Positions 36,323-45,747 of a DNA stretch of 64,000 bases are shown here, piece by piece. The stretch is from Psychrobacillus sp. NEAU-3TGS (lineage in GTDB: Bacteria; Bacillota; Bacilli; Bacillales_A; Planococcaceae): contig NZ_JAPNOZ010000011.1 of the NCBI RefSeq assembly GCF_029955155.1, forward strand, positions 434,001-498,000, given 5' to 3'. Under the pieces are notes generated by a model. That model made no database searches, was not told where the DNA came from, and saw nothing but the letters and a program-made list of their open reading frames with translations. Position numbers and translations under genes: made by a program. Position 1 is the first letter of the stretch, and every line of letters begins with the position of its first letter.

Positions 36323-37235
36323 TGTAAACAGCCCCTTCTTCCGCATTCAAAATATCCATTTGGCGACTATTCAGCTTTTGCCCTCTTACTTTTTCAATAA
36401 GCTTGGCAGATTTCATTACCGCATTTATATCGATACCAGTTTCAATTCCCATCTCATGGAGCATATACAATAAATCCTCGGTCGCCACATTTCCAGATGC
36501 TCCTTTGGCGTAAGGACAGCCTCCTAATCCACCAAGCGCACTATCAAAGATAGTGATTCCCATTTCAAGTGATTTCACAATATTTGCAAGAGCAGTCCCT
36601 CTTGTATCATGGAAATGCATAGCTAACTTGCTAGCTTCAAAATGTGGTAGTAGTTCCTCTAGCAAACGTTCTACTTGATTTGGGACGCCAACGCCGATTG
36701 TGTCACCCAACGATAATTCATCTATTCCCATGGAAAATAAATGATCGCTCACTTTTCTTACTTGTGATGTCGCAATTGGCCCTTCATACGGACATGCAAT
36801 CACAGTAGATATATAACCTCTTACCGTTTTTCCAGCTGCTTTCGCTTCCTTAACAACTTCACTTAAAATCGGGTATGTTTCTTCTATTGATTTATTAATA
36901 TTATTTTTATTATGCGCTTCACTTGCTGACATGAAGACGCTCACTTCATCTACATTTGCTTCTAATGCACGCTCAAGTCCTCTTAAGTTAGGAACAAGGG
37001 CCGCATAAGTGACCCCTTTTTCCCGCTGAATTTTCCCAAGTACTTCCGATGCGTCTGCTAACTGCGGAATCCATTTCGGATGGACAAAAGAGCTCACTTC
37101 AATATAGGACAGACCCGTTTTAGATAGTGAGTCAATCCAAGTAATTTTATCTTCTGTTGAAATAGTTTGTTTTTCATTTTGTAACCCGTCTCTTGGTCCA
37201 ACTTCTTTTATCTTTACACTTTTTGGCAGTTTCAA
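36315..37235 (-). CDS. yngG: hydroxymethylglutaryl-CoA lyase (YngG type)
   Basis: 306 residues. TIM-barrel HMGL signatures: KEVGPRDGLQNEK near the N terminus, LHFHDTRGTA-like MHFHDTRGTALANI, and the catalytic Cys loop GGLGGCPYAKGASGNVATED. It splits HMG-CoA into acetoacetate and acetyl-CoA. TTG start with GGAGG 8 nt upstream. Twelve nt after the biotinyl protein gene. Confidence 0.93.
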   Translation of the reverse strand: MKLPKSVKIKEVGPRDGLQNEKQTISTEDKITWIDSLSKTGLSYIEVSSFVHPKWIPQLADASEVLGKIQREKGVTYAALVPNLRGLERALEANVDEVSVFMSASEAHNKNNINKSIEETYPILSEVVKEAKAAGKTVRGYISTVIACPYEGPIATSQVRKVSDHLFSMGIDELSLGDTIGVGVPNQVERLLEELLPHFEASKLAMHFHDTRGTALANIVKSLEMGITIFDSALGGLGGCPYAKGASGNVATEDLLYMLHEMGIETGIDINAVMKSAKLIEKVRGQKLNSRQMDILNAEEGAVYNG

Positions 37236-37247
37236 AGATTTAACCTC

Positions 37248-37460
37248 CTATTCAACCTCGAGTAATACATCGTCATCATTAACGAAATCGCCTTCATTAA
37301 TATGAATTTTCTTTACAACGCCAGTTGTCTCAGCTGCAATCGGAATTTCCATTTTCATTGATTCAAGAATTACTACATCTTGCCCTTCTTTTACTTCTTC
37401 CCCTTCTGCCACTAATACTTTCCATACACTACCTGCCATACTTGCTACGATGTTTGTCAT
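37248..37460 (-). CDS. biotin/lipoyl attachment protein (biotinyl carrier, YngHB type)
   Basis: 70 residues, a free-standing biotinyl domain with the biotinylation motif ESMKME (Ser instead of the more usual Ala), flanked by the expected Gly/Val turns. It accepts carboxy-biotin from the biotin carboxylase. ATG 37460 has GGAGG at 8 nt; the ATG two codons upstream is only 2 nt from it. Seven nt downstream of the biotin carboxylase gene. Confidence 0.9.
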   Translation of the reverse strand: MTNIVASMAGSVWKVLVAEGEEVKEGQDVVILESMKMEIPIAAETTGVVKKIHINEGDFVNDDDVLLEVE

Positions 37461-37473
37461 ATTCATTTCCTCC

Positions 37474-38829
37474 TTAGTTGGTTGCTTTTTCAGCTAAATA
37501 ATATTTATTTACAAAATCAGTTGTTGTATAACCGCTTAAAAATTGTTCGTGGCTGACTGTTTCGATAAGCATTGGGATATTCGTTTTAATACCTTCTACT
37601 TTGTAATTCTCAAGTGCTTCTTTCATTCTGGCGCATGCCTCACTACGAGTTTCTCCCCAAGTGATTAGTTTGCCAATCATTGGATCGTAGAATGGCGTCA
37701 CTTGTGAGCCAGCTTCTATCGCACATTCGTTACGGACACCTTCTCCTTGCGGCAACTGAAACTCTGTTATCTTGCCAGGTGAAGGGAAAAATGTTTTAGG
37801 ATCTTCTGCATAGATACGCACTTCAATCGCATGTCCTTTTCGCTCGACGTTTTCTCGTTTAATAGACAAACGTTCTCCATACGCTACTTTCAACTGTTGT
37901 TCTACTAGGTCGAGTCCCGTGATTTCTTCTGTAACTGGGTGCTCTACTTGTAGTCTTGTATTCATCTCTAAGAAGTAGAAATTTTGCTCACGATCCACTA
38001 AAAACTCAATCGTCCCAGCATTGGAATATCCGATATGTTTTGCCGCTTGAACTGCTGCATCGAGCATTTTTTGTCGCGTTTCTTCACTGATAAATGGAGA
38101 AGGTGCTTCTTCCACTACTTTTTGGTTTCGACGTTGGATAGAGCATTCTCTTTCCCAAAGTGGAATGACATTTCCATGCGTGTCGGCTAATATTTGTACT
38201 TCAATATGGTGAGGTTCTGCGATATATTTTTCTAAGAACATCGTTCCATCGCCGAAAAATGATTCTGCTCGTTTTTTATTTCCTTCGAAAGCTTTTACTA
38301 ATTCTTCCTCAGAATTAACGAGTTGCATTCCGATTCCCCCGCCTCCAGCAGATGCCTTAAGCATAAGTGGATAGCCGATTTTTTTTCCTGCTTCTTTTGC
38401 TTGCTCTTCATTGTCTAAAGCAGTATCAATACCTTCAACAACCGGTACACCAGCTTCTTTCATCATTTTACGTGCCTCGATTTTACTTCCCATGGAAGCG
38501 ATAATATCCGAGGAAGGTCCGATAAATACAAGCCCCGCCTCTACACATCTACGCGCAAATCCTGCGTTTTCTGATAAAAGTCCGTAGCCTGGATGCACAG
38601 CCTCTGCTCCACTTTCTTTTGCGATACGAATAATTTCGTCGATATTCAAATAACTTTGATTGACCGGTGGCTTTCCAACGCAGTACGCTTCATCAGCTTG
38701 TCGAACAAACAAAGAGTCAGCATCCGCTTCTGAATAGATGGCAACTGTTTGAATACCAAGGTTTTTACAAGTTCGGATAACTCTTAAAGCAATTTCTCCA
38801 CGATTGGCAATTAATATTTTAGAAAACAT
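37474..38829 (-). CDS. yngH: biotin carboxylase subunit of acyl-CoA carboxylase (YngH type)
   Basis: 451 residues with the complete BC/ATP-grasp set: FSKILIANRGEIALRVIRTC, KASAGGGGIGMQLV (glycine-rich ATP loop), RECSIQRRNQKVVEEAPSP, and FLEMNTRLQVEHPVTE (catalytic Arg region). It carboxylates the separate biotinyl protein. ATG has GGAG 8 nt upstream. Strand and order match the yng cluster. Confidence 0.93.
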   Translation of the reverse strand: MFSKILIANRGEIALRVIRTCKNLGIQTVAIYSEADADSLFVRQADEAYCVGKPPVNQSYLNIDEIIRIAKESGAEAVHPGYGLLSENAGFARRCVEAGLVFIGPSSDIIASMGSKIEARKMMKEAGVPVVEGIDTALDNEEQAKEAGKKIGYPLMLKASAGGGGIGMQLVNSEEELVKAFEGNKKRAESFFGDGTMFLEKYIAEPHHIEVQILADTHGNVIPLWERECSIQRRNQKVVEEAPSPFISEETRQKMLDAAVQAAKHIGYSNAGTIEFLVDREQNFYFLEMNTRLQVEHPVTEEITGLDLVEQQLKVAYGERLSIKRENVERKGHAIEVRIYAEDPKTFFPSPGKITEFQLPQGEGVRNECAIEAGSQVTPFYDPMIGKLITWGETRSEACARMKEALENYKVEGIKTNIPMLIETVSHEQFLSGYTTTDFVNKYYLAEKATN

Positions 38830-38868
38830 ATATCTCGCTCCTTCTTTAAAAAGTCTTTATAAAAACTC

Positions 38869-39660
38869 TTATTGATCTTGAAAATTAGGTTTCCTTTTTT
38901 GAATAAAAGCTTCCACGCCTTCTTGAACATCTTCCGTTTGAAAAACATGACCAAAATAGCTAGCTTCGATAACTAGTCCTTCATTAAGTGGTTGTTCATA
39001 ACCTTCATCAATCGAATGCTTCGCAAAAGAAACTGGAATGGAGGAATGGTTACAAATTTTACTTGCAATCTCCAGTGCTTTTTCTAACGATTTTCCCTTT
39101 GGAACTACATGATTCACTAATCCAATTCTTTCTGCCTCTGCTGCTGATATAGATTCGCCAGTGAAAATCATTTCTTTCGCTCTTGCTTTGCCTATTAAGC
39201 GCGGTAGCCTTTGCGTTCCACCAGCCCCCGGAAATAATCCCAATTTAACTTCTGGAAGACCGATTTCTACATGTTCCTCCGCAACGCGGATATCACAGCT
39301 TAACGCTAGTTCGCAGCCTCCACCTAGAGCTAGGCCATTAATGGCTACAATAGTCGGGTGAGTTAGCTGTTCTATCTTATTCAGGGGCTCTTGAAGCCAA
39401 AGTGACTTTTGCTTCGCTTCTTCAACTCCTTTTCCAATCCATTCTGGAAATCCTTTAATATCCCCGCCTGCTACAAAAGCCTTTTCGCCTGCACCTGTTA
39501 AAACTACTACTTTTACTTTTGAATCTTTTTCGATTTCATCCACGGCTGTGTTCAACTGTTCAATAACATCTGCGCTTAAGACATTCACAGGTGGATTGTC
39601 GATGACAATTTGTGCAATGTTCTGTTGTAATGACCATGAAACTACTTGAACCTTCTGCAT
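38869..39660 (-). CDS. enoyl-CoA hydratase/isomerase family protein
   Basis: 263 residues, second crotonase of the operon: GAGEKAFVAGGDIKGF, INGLALGGGCELALSCD and EVKLGLFPGAGGTQRLPRL. It is paralogous to the yngF-type gene 2.5 kb away but clearly diverged. ATG 39660 has AAGGGGG upstream; a GTG at 39669 lies on that site. A role in beta-oxidation of the acyl-CoA produced by the neighbouring ligase is likely. Confidence 0.9.
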   Translation of the reverse strand: MQKVQVVSWSLQQNIAQIVIDNPPVNVLSADVIEQLNTAVDEIEKDSKVKVVVLTGAGEKAFVAGGDIKGFPEWIGKGVEEAKQKSLWLQEPLNKIEQLTHPTIVAINGLALGGGCELALSCDIRVAEEHVEIGLPEVKLGLFPGAGGTQRLPRLIGKARAKEMIFTGESISAAEAERIGLVNHVVPKGKSLEKALEIASKICNHSSIPVSFAKHSIDEGYEQPLNEGLVIEASYFGHVFQTEDVQEGVEAFIQKRKPNFQDQ

Positions 39661-39676
39661 CCTTCCCACCCCCTTC

Positions 39677-41233
39677 TTATATTTTCACTTCGCTATAATC
39701 TTGTCTTAAAACAAATTTTTGTATTTTCCCAGAAGGTGTTCTTGGTAATTCATCGACGAAAATAACTTTTCTAGGCTTTTTATAGCTTGCTAGATTATTC
39801 ACACAATGATTAATTACGTCCTCTTCTGTTAAGTTCGATCCTTCTTTTTTTACAACCACAGCACAAACAGCTTCGATGAATTTTGCATCCGGTATACCAA
39901 TGATGGAAACTTCCTTTATCTCTTCATGACGGTATAAAACATCTTCAATTTCAGCGGAGTAAATATTTTCCCCACCACTACGAATCATGTCTTTCTTTCT
40001 GCCTGCAATCTTTAAGTAACCTTCTTGATCGAATACGCCTAAATCGCCAGTTTTACACCAACCATTTACAAACGTCTCCATTGTCGCTTCTGGTTTTCTC
40101 CAATAACCTACTGAAACAGCAGGACTTTTAATAGCAATTTCCCCTATTTCACCTACTGGTAGTGGAAGACCATCATCATCCAAAATGCTGATCTCGGTTA
40201 GTGGCATTGGTTTTCCGACAGTCTGTCCTTTAGTAAAAGCATCCTGTGGATCGAGAGAAGCTGCGATTGGTGTGCCTTCTGTCAATCCATATACTTGAAC
40301 AACACCAACATTCGGGTATTTCTTCTTTAACTGTTCTAGTGCAGATGGCAATAATGGATCGCCCCCTGTATAAATAGTTTTTAAGTTTTTCAATTGATAG
40401 GAATCTAAGTCATCGTAATTCAACATTTCGTAAATCATAAATGGGAATAAGAAACAATCGGTCACATTTTCCTGTTCAATGACCGATAGGATTCTTCCAA
40501 TTTGGAATCCTTGGCTTTTTGTGATGATCAGTGTTCCACCCATCAAAAGTATTGGAAGCCCTATGTCTTCCATCGCACCTACATGATAAAGGGGGCCTGT
40601 CGTCATGCCAATTTCCTGTCCCGTAAACTTCCATTTCAACGATTGCATAGAGGAAAACCAAAGTGTCATGTCATGTGTCCAAATAGCGCCTTTTGGTCTA
40701 CCAGTTGTACCTGACGTATACATCAGCATGACAGGATCACTCAATTTAATATTATTATCTGGTACTTCATCCACAGCGCCACTTGCCAATAGGCTCCAAG
40801 GTTTAGACCAATCCGGAATTATGGCATCCTCATTTTCCAGGCATATGTACTGTTCAACGGAAACATGTGGGCGAACCTCCTCCAGTTCATTTGCCAAATT
40901 GGAATGGAAGCATAATATTTTCGTTTCGGAATCCTTTAATGCATATTCCAGTTCTGCACTCGAAAGTCGGAAATTAAGACGAACTGCAATTGCCCCGATT
41001 TTCGCAACAGCAAAATATACAGCGAAATATTCTAGGCAATTGTATAGCAGTACGCCAACTCGATCTCCTTTTTGGACTCCTAATTCAAGAAGCTTATTTG
41101 CATATGCATTTGATATTGTATGAAGCTCTTTATACGTCCAAGCTTTTCCCATTTCTTCTTGTATTGCTATTTTTTCTTGATGATTGTCATTTAACACATT
41201 TGCCATTTTCCTAGTAATAAGTCCAACGTCCAA
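39677..41233 (-). CDS. acyl-CoA synthetase (AMP-forming)
   Basis: 518 residues. P-loop MYTSGTTGRPKGAIW, YGLTEGTPIAAS, GWCKTGDLGVFD, and catalytic Lys segment LPRTPSGKIQKF, all in one frame. First gene of the catabolic operon and directly downstream of a sigma-54 promoter. It probably activates a free acid for the following enzymes. TTG start with GGAGG 8 nt upstream. No acyl-CoA dehydrogenase gene (yngJ) is present in the cluster. Confidence 0.92.
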   Translation of the reverse strand: MDVGLITRKMANVLNDNHQEKIAIQEEMGKAWTYKELHTISNAYANKLLELGVQKGDRVGVLLYNCLEYFAVYFAVAKIGAIAVRLNFRLSSAELEYALKDSETKILCFHSNLANELEEVRPHVSVEQYICLENEDAIIPDWSKPWSLLASGAVDEVPDNNIKLSDPVMLMYTSGTTGRPKGAIWTHDMTLWFSSMQSLKWKFTGQEIGMTTGPLYHVGAMEDIGLPILLMGGTLIITKSQGFQIGRILSVIEQENVTDCFLFPFMIYEMLNYDDLDSYQLKNLKTIYTGGDPLLPSALEQLKKKYPNVGVVQVYGLTEGTPIAASLDPQDAFTKGQTVGKPMPLTEISILDDDGLPLPVGEIGEIAIKSPAVSVGYWRKPEATMETFVNGWCKTGDLGVFDQEGYLKIAGRKKDMIRSGGENIYSAEIEDVLYRHEEIKEVSIIGIPDAKFIEAVCAVVVKKEGSNLTEEDVINHCVNNLASYKKPRKVIFVDELPRTPSGKIQKFVLRQDYSEVKI

Positions 41234-41267
41234 TTAAAGTTCCTCCTTTCGTTTCTCCTCTCTATAT

Positions 41268-41285
41268 AAGCAAGATTCATGCCAA
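41268..41285 (-). promoter_or_regulatory. sigma-54 (SigL) -24/-12 promoter of the catabolic operon
   Basis: The minus strand reads TTGGCATGAATCTTGCTT, matching TGGCAYR-N4-TTGCW with the correct GG-to-GC spacing. It lies about 35 nt before the first gene and 175 nt after the sigma-54 activator gene. Two copies of TTTTTTCCG at 41345-41353 and 41370-41378 upstream could be part of the activator site (weak). Confidence 0.88.
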
Positions 41286-41411
41286 GTTTGAGATTCAAGA
41301 ACTTTCAAGGCATTACTGTCTATTGAGCAATTTTTTATTATCTATTTTTTCCGAAGTATAGGAAGACCCTTTTTTCCGTTGTTTTAAAATAGTGCCATAT
41401 TAGGCAAAATA

Positions 41412-41453
41412 AAAATCCAGAATTGCGGAGACTATTCCGATATTCTGGATTTT
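41412..41453 (-). terminator. terminator after the sigma-54 activator
   Basis: AAAATCCAGAAT at 41412-41423 pairs with ATTCTGGATTTT at 41442-41453, with an inner CGGA/TCCG stem; the minus strand continues in T-rich sequence. Confidence 0.82.
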
Positions 41454-41459
41454 CTATAC

Positions 41460-42820
41460 TTAAATAATATTATATTTTTTAATCTTCTCATATATGGTTG
41501 AATTGCTAATTCCAAGCGCTTCTGCGGCCATATTTTTATCGAATTTACAGTTCATGAGCATTTTTTCTATTTCTTTTTTTTCCGTTTCTTCTATTATTTC
41601 TTTTAACGTTTTCTTTTTGTTTTTTCCCGAATCTCTTTTAATATATTCCGGCAGATCTTCGATTTCCAATATATTCTCGTTTGCTAAATGTACACCTGCA
41701 TCTATTACATTCTCCAATTCTCTTATGTTTCCAGGCCATTCATATTTGTTTAGAAGAGCGTAGACATCATCATGTATGGAATTGACTCGTTTGCCAATCC
41801 GTGCTTTCGATCTTTCAAAAAATGATGGATTAGAAGCGGGATATCCTCTGTTCTTTCCCTTAAAGGAGGACTGACTAATTGAATTGCGTTTATCCTATAA
41901 TATAGGTCTTCTCGAAATTCCCTATTTTCCATCATTTTTTCTAATGGTCGATTAGTTGCCGCAATTACACGAACATTCACCTTTTTAGGGTGTGCTGCCC
42001 CTACAGGTTCGTATTCTCTCTCCTGCAAGACCCTTAGTAATTTGACTTGCATATGCTGGGGCATGTCTCCAATTTCATCTAGAAAAATAGTTCCACCTTC
42101 TGCACTTTGAAACTTCCCTACTTTCCCACCCTTTTTAGCACCCGTAAAGGCACCCTCTTCATAGCCGAACAGTTCCGACTCGATTAGATGCTCTGGAATC
42201 GACCCGCAATTTACACTAACAAATGGTTTAGTACTACGAGGACTCAGTTGATGAATACTTTGTGCGATTATTTCCTTCCCAGTTCCACTTTCGCCCCTTA
42301 TCAATACAGAAATATCTCCACCAGCAACTCTTTTCACACGCGCTTTTAACTCATTCATTGCATGCGAGTCCCCGATCAAGTCATGTAAAGAGTATCTTGC
42401 CCCATTTCCTTGATCACCGTCGGGTGTATACAAATTATTTCGTGCTAATAAGTCTTTAATATGGCTATTCATTTTCTTCCAATCATCTAAATCTCTAAAA
42501 ATAATGGTTCCTATTGCACCGATAATTTCTTTGTCATCGAAAATTGGGATACGATTTGTAATGACAAAGCTTCCTCTTAGAAACTGTAAATCTCCCATTT
42601 CTGATTTTCCTGTTTGAACAACAAGGTGTAATCTTGTATTTTCAATATAATCAACAATATATCCTCCTATCAAGGTTTCTCTTTTCACTTCCAAAAACTC
42701 GCAATACTTGTTGCTAATATATTGTATTTTTCCATTATTATCGATAATGATTGTCCCATAATTTGCATTTTCAAATACGACATCGAGTAATTTATGATTG
42801 AACAATTGTCCAGATACCAT
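41460..42820 (-). pseudogene. sigma-54-dependent activator (PAS-AAA+-Fis), frameshifted in an A6 tract
   Basis: Repaired length 453 residues. PAS domain about 10-125; AAA+ with Walker A RGESGTGKEIIA, GAFTGA loop as YEEGAFTGAKKGG, and Walker B TIFLDEIGDM; then NIRELENVIDAG and the HTH AAEALGISNSTIYEKIKKY. At 41816-41821 a run of six A on the plus strand (six T in the gene) leaves the frame one base short; seven would continue as HHFFERSKARIGKRVN. Start ATG 42820 has AAGGGG 9 nt upstream. It is the obvious activator of the sigma-54 promoter downstream; if the shift is real the DNA-binding domain is lost. Confidence 0.88.
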
Positions 42821-42950
42821 ATTTAGATCCCCTTTCTCCCTTTTATCCCCTATCTTATATGATAACGGAATTTTCAAGAAACAGGTGTTTCATTTTTTAT
42901 TTGGAGTTATTTAATAGAAAACTGCCAATGTAAATGAATGGTTCGTGCAA

Positions 42951-43584
42951 TATAGGGAAGCTGCGCGGTAGTGAGTTGAATGAAGTGGACGCTTTCCGCG
43001 GGCACGGCTTCAATCTCCTCGGAGCTCCGAAAACAATGCTCCTGCGATTACTTGTCGCAAAGACATTGGTCAAACAAAGTTCTACCAATGTCTTTCCTGC
43101 GGGGCTTTCAGCTCGTACTGTTCCCGCCGGAGTCGCCACCCCTTCGCTACAATCCAATAGAGTTTGCTATTTACTCCATAAGGAGACACTAAATTTAGTA
43201 CTAAGTTGCATTTTCTATGGGTGAATACCTTTGATTAGTGGAATAAGATAGACTATCTAGAGATTGTGATCAATTATTGGGAGCTACCATTGCTTGAATG
43301 GCTAATAGCAACCTTTCCTATAATTTATCCTGTACATAAAATGATTCTAAATAAGAAACTGCTGGACAGTTGTAAATAAATTAAATAGCATTTTGCATTT
43401 GTTTATGGATTAGTCAGCAAGTTCTATTGATTGAAGCGCAAGGCGGCGACACCTGCGGGGACAGGTGAGACCCCGCAGGAGCGTGCGACGAGGAGGCTCA
43501 CCGCCCGCCCCGCGGTAAGCGTCCGCCTGGAGTGTGGAAATCAATTGCCTTTACAGTATCTCTATACTATGCAGTTTCCCTATA
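42951..43584. repeat. GC-rich paired-module repeat element, copy B
   Basis: 634 bp between TATAGGGAAGCTGCGCGGTA (42951) and the complementary end finishing at 43584. Two inverted GC-rich modules flank an AT-rich spacer. From about 43149 to 43450 it is nearly identical to copy C. The left module carries an extra insertion with a 12-bp hairpin (AAAGACATTGGT at about 43059, ACCAATGTCTTT at about 43084). No gene is visible in 42821-43767. Confidence 0.82.
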
Positions 43585-43720
43585 CGGTGAAGTATTTCTT
43601 TGTGACGATAACAAATTATACACATTATTCCTTCGATGCTCTGAATAAAACAGTGATCTACTATTGTGGAGAGAATGATTTACAAACAACACAAATTTAA
43701 TAATTTCTTCCATAGAACAT

Positions 43721-43759
43721 AAAAAAACAGGATAAAGATTATTAATCTTACCTGTTTTT
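43721..43759. terminator. terminator after the DUF1456 gene
   Basis: AAAAACAGG (43723-43731) pairs with CCTGTTTTT (43751-43759), with an inner AGAT/ATCT stem. Confidence 0.8.
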
Positions 43760-43767
43760 CCGCTTGC

Positions 43768-44274
43768 TTATTCTCGATGTTTCACAGCTAGTCCTCTTAA
43801 AAATTTACGTGCAAAATTATCACCGCACACTTTATAATTTCGATGTCCTTCTTTACGTAAAATAGCTCCTAACTCACCCTTTGAAACGACAATGCCACCT
43901 TCATCTAATATTTCTATCATATCTTCGGTTGTTAATTGTAACGCTACTTTCAATTTCTTAAGTAGCATGTTATTAGCGCTTCTTTCGGGAGGTGCAGGAT
44001 TTTCAGGTTGACCAGGTTTTGGGTCTTGTTTACCTCGTTTAAAAGTAATAAAACCATTTAAAAAGGAATCCAACATCTTATGCGTACATTTTATTTGATC
44101 ATCGGTTTCTTCCACATCTATGTCATCATAGAATTCATCTTTTGATTTTGTCAGTATTTTTGATAGTTCTTCTTTCGATACTTCTATACCACCAAGATTA
44201 AAAATCTCCATCATATCTTTGTCTTTTATATCTAAAGCATACCTTAGTCGTATTAATATATCGTTATTATCCAT
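43768..44274 (-). CDS. DUF1456 (YehS-like) protein
   Basis: 168 residues made of two copies of the DUF1456 unit: ILIRLRYALDIKDKDMMEIF at 6-25 and LLKKLKVALQLTTEDMIEIL at about 104-123, each followed by a GG-x-V-SK-x-EL turn, joined by a Pro-rich linker. Function unknown in any species I know. ATG with ribosome site AGGAGG upstream. Monocistronic, divergent from the ykuD-type gene. Confidence 0.85.
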   Translation of the reverse strand: MDNNDILIRLRYALDIKDKDMMEIFNLGGIEVSKEELSKILTKSKDEFYDDIDVEETDDQIKCTHKMLDSFLNGFITFKRGKQDPKPGQPENPAPPERSANNMLLKKLKVALQLTTEDMIEILDEGGIVVSKGELGAILRKEGHRNYKVCGDNFARKFLRGLAVKHRE

Positions 44275-44513
44275 TTAAAAGCCTCCTACTATTATGACCA
44301 GCCATCTCATGTTGTGTTACTTGCTGAGTTGTTAGTTAATAAATTATAGCAGAGAAACTGTAAATACAGCTATTAAAACAGCTGAAACATGAATACAGTA
44401 ATCAGCGGGAAGTTCTTCCTCCTACAGCAACTGACCTCCACCTTCTACAGATAAAGCACTTTTGATAATTAGCATATACTGTATTACTTCAACTAATAAT
44501 AACGGAGGTGTTT

Positions 44514-45010
44514 ATTCTGATTCATACTGTTCAACTAGGTGAAACACTGAGTCAAATAGCCAGAGACTATCGTACACCTCTATCCAAAATCATTAGTGCT
44601 AATCAATCCATAAATCCGAATGTACTTTTAATAGGTCAATCCATTGTTATACCTGGCTATCCAGACCCGAATACGCTTCCATATCGTATAGAGGTTTCCA
44701 TAAACAATCGTCGACTACGATTACTAAGAGACGGTATTTTACAAAAAGAGTACCCGATTGCTGTTGAAGAATAGTATACAATACACCTGTAGGGGATTTT
44801 ATCATTATTAATAAAGCGCCTAATCCTGGTGGACCATTCGGTACAATGTGGATGAGTTTATCAAAAGAGCACTACGGGATCCATGGCACCAATGATCCCA
44901 GTTCCATTGGTAAAGCAGTCTCACATGGCTGTATTCGCATGCACAATAAAGACGTGGAGGAATTAGCACGTATTATTCCAATAGGAACTCCGGTTTCTAT
45001 CCGGCCATAA
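44514..45010 (+). pseudogene. ykuD: LysM-L,D-transpeptidase (YkuD), frameshifted, non-standard start
   Basis: Repaired length about 165 residues, matching B. subtilis YkuD. Lys[18 protein letters not shown] and GQSIVIPG. Catalytic domain: [20 protein letters not shown], with the catalytic Cys. At about 44767-44772, GCTGTTGAAGAA lacks one G; adding it gives [21 protein letters not shown] is followed by GTGTTTATTCTGATT. The GTG at 44508 overlaps the ribosome site; ATT 44514 (MLIHTVQ) aligns best with YkuD and CTG 44517 is also possible. The enzyme makes 3-3 crosslinks in peptidoglycan (family knowledge). Confidence 0.85.
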
Positions 45011-45013
45011 TAT

Positions 45014-45058
45014 AAAAAAACTGGAGGAGAAAATGATTCAGCTTCTACTCCAGTTTTT
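45014..45058. terminator. bidirectional terminator
   Basis: AAAAAAACTGGAG and CTCCAGTTTTT pair around a 20-nt loop between the convergent ykuD and phoU genes. Confidence 0.85.
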
Positions 45059-45075
45059 ATTCAGTTTCCTAAGTG

Positions 45076-45735
45076 CTAGGAGTTAAAATCGTATATTTGA
45101 CCTTTAATCAAATATGCTGTACTTTCAGCGATATTCGTTATATGGTCTGCTGTTCTTTCAAGAAAGCGATTAACAAATAATAATTGTACAAGCTGATTGG
45201 TTTCTTCTGGATGGTCACTTAGATAAGTGGTCAGTTTCTTATATGTTTCGCCACTATATTGATCCACTTCCTCCTCTAAGTCACCAACTTCTTTTGCATA
45301 GAGGATATTTTCCTCTAAAAAAGATTGTAGTGCTTTTCTAAGCATCTCAATCGATATATCTTTCATCTTCTCTAGATGCGTAATCTCCAATAAAGATGTT
45401 GTATTACCAATCTTAATAGTTGCTTTCGCAATGTTCACTGCAAAATCCGCAACTCGTTCAATTTCAGATGAAATTTTTAGGACACCAATAATTTCACGCA
45501 AATCTCTTGAAACAGGAGCTTCTTTAGCCATAAGCCATATGGCGAACTGATTAATATCCACTTCTAGATTATCAATAGTCGTATCTCCCTCAATAACTTT
45601 TAATGCAATCTCCACGTCTTGTGTTTTTAATGCAGTAAAAGCTCTTTCCAGAGCAACAACTGATAGTTTGCCCATTTCGGTGATTTTGCTTTTTAATTCC
45701 TCTAAATTATTCTCGAAGTTTACACGGACTCCCAT
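45076..45735 (-). CDS. phoU: phosphate transport regulator PhoU
   Basis: 219 residues, two PhoU helical repeats with VSRDLREIIGVLKISSEIERVADFAVN and FVNRFLERTADHITNIAEST, the metal-binding E/DxxxD motifs. It links Pst transport status to PhoR-type signalling. ATG with GGAGG 7 nt upstream, 12 nt after pstB. Last gene of the operon. Confidence 0.95.
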   Translation of the reverse strand: MGVRVNFENNLEELKSKITEMGKLSVVALERAFTALKTQDVEIALKVIEGDTTIDNLEVDINQFAIWLMAKEAPVSRDLREIIGVLKISSEIERVADFAVNIAKATIKIGNTTSLLEITHLEKMKDISIEMLRKALQSFLEENILYAKEVGDLEEEVDQYSGETYKKLTTYLSDHPEETNQLVQLLFVNRFLERTADHITNIAESTAYLIKGQIYDFNS

Positions 45736-45747
45736 TTGCTACCTCCA

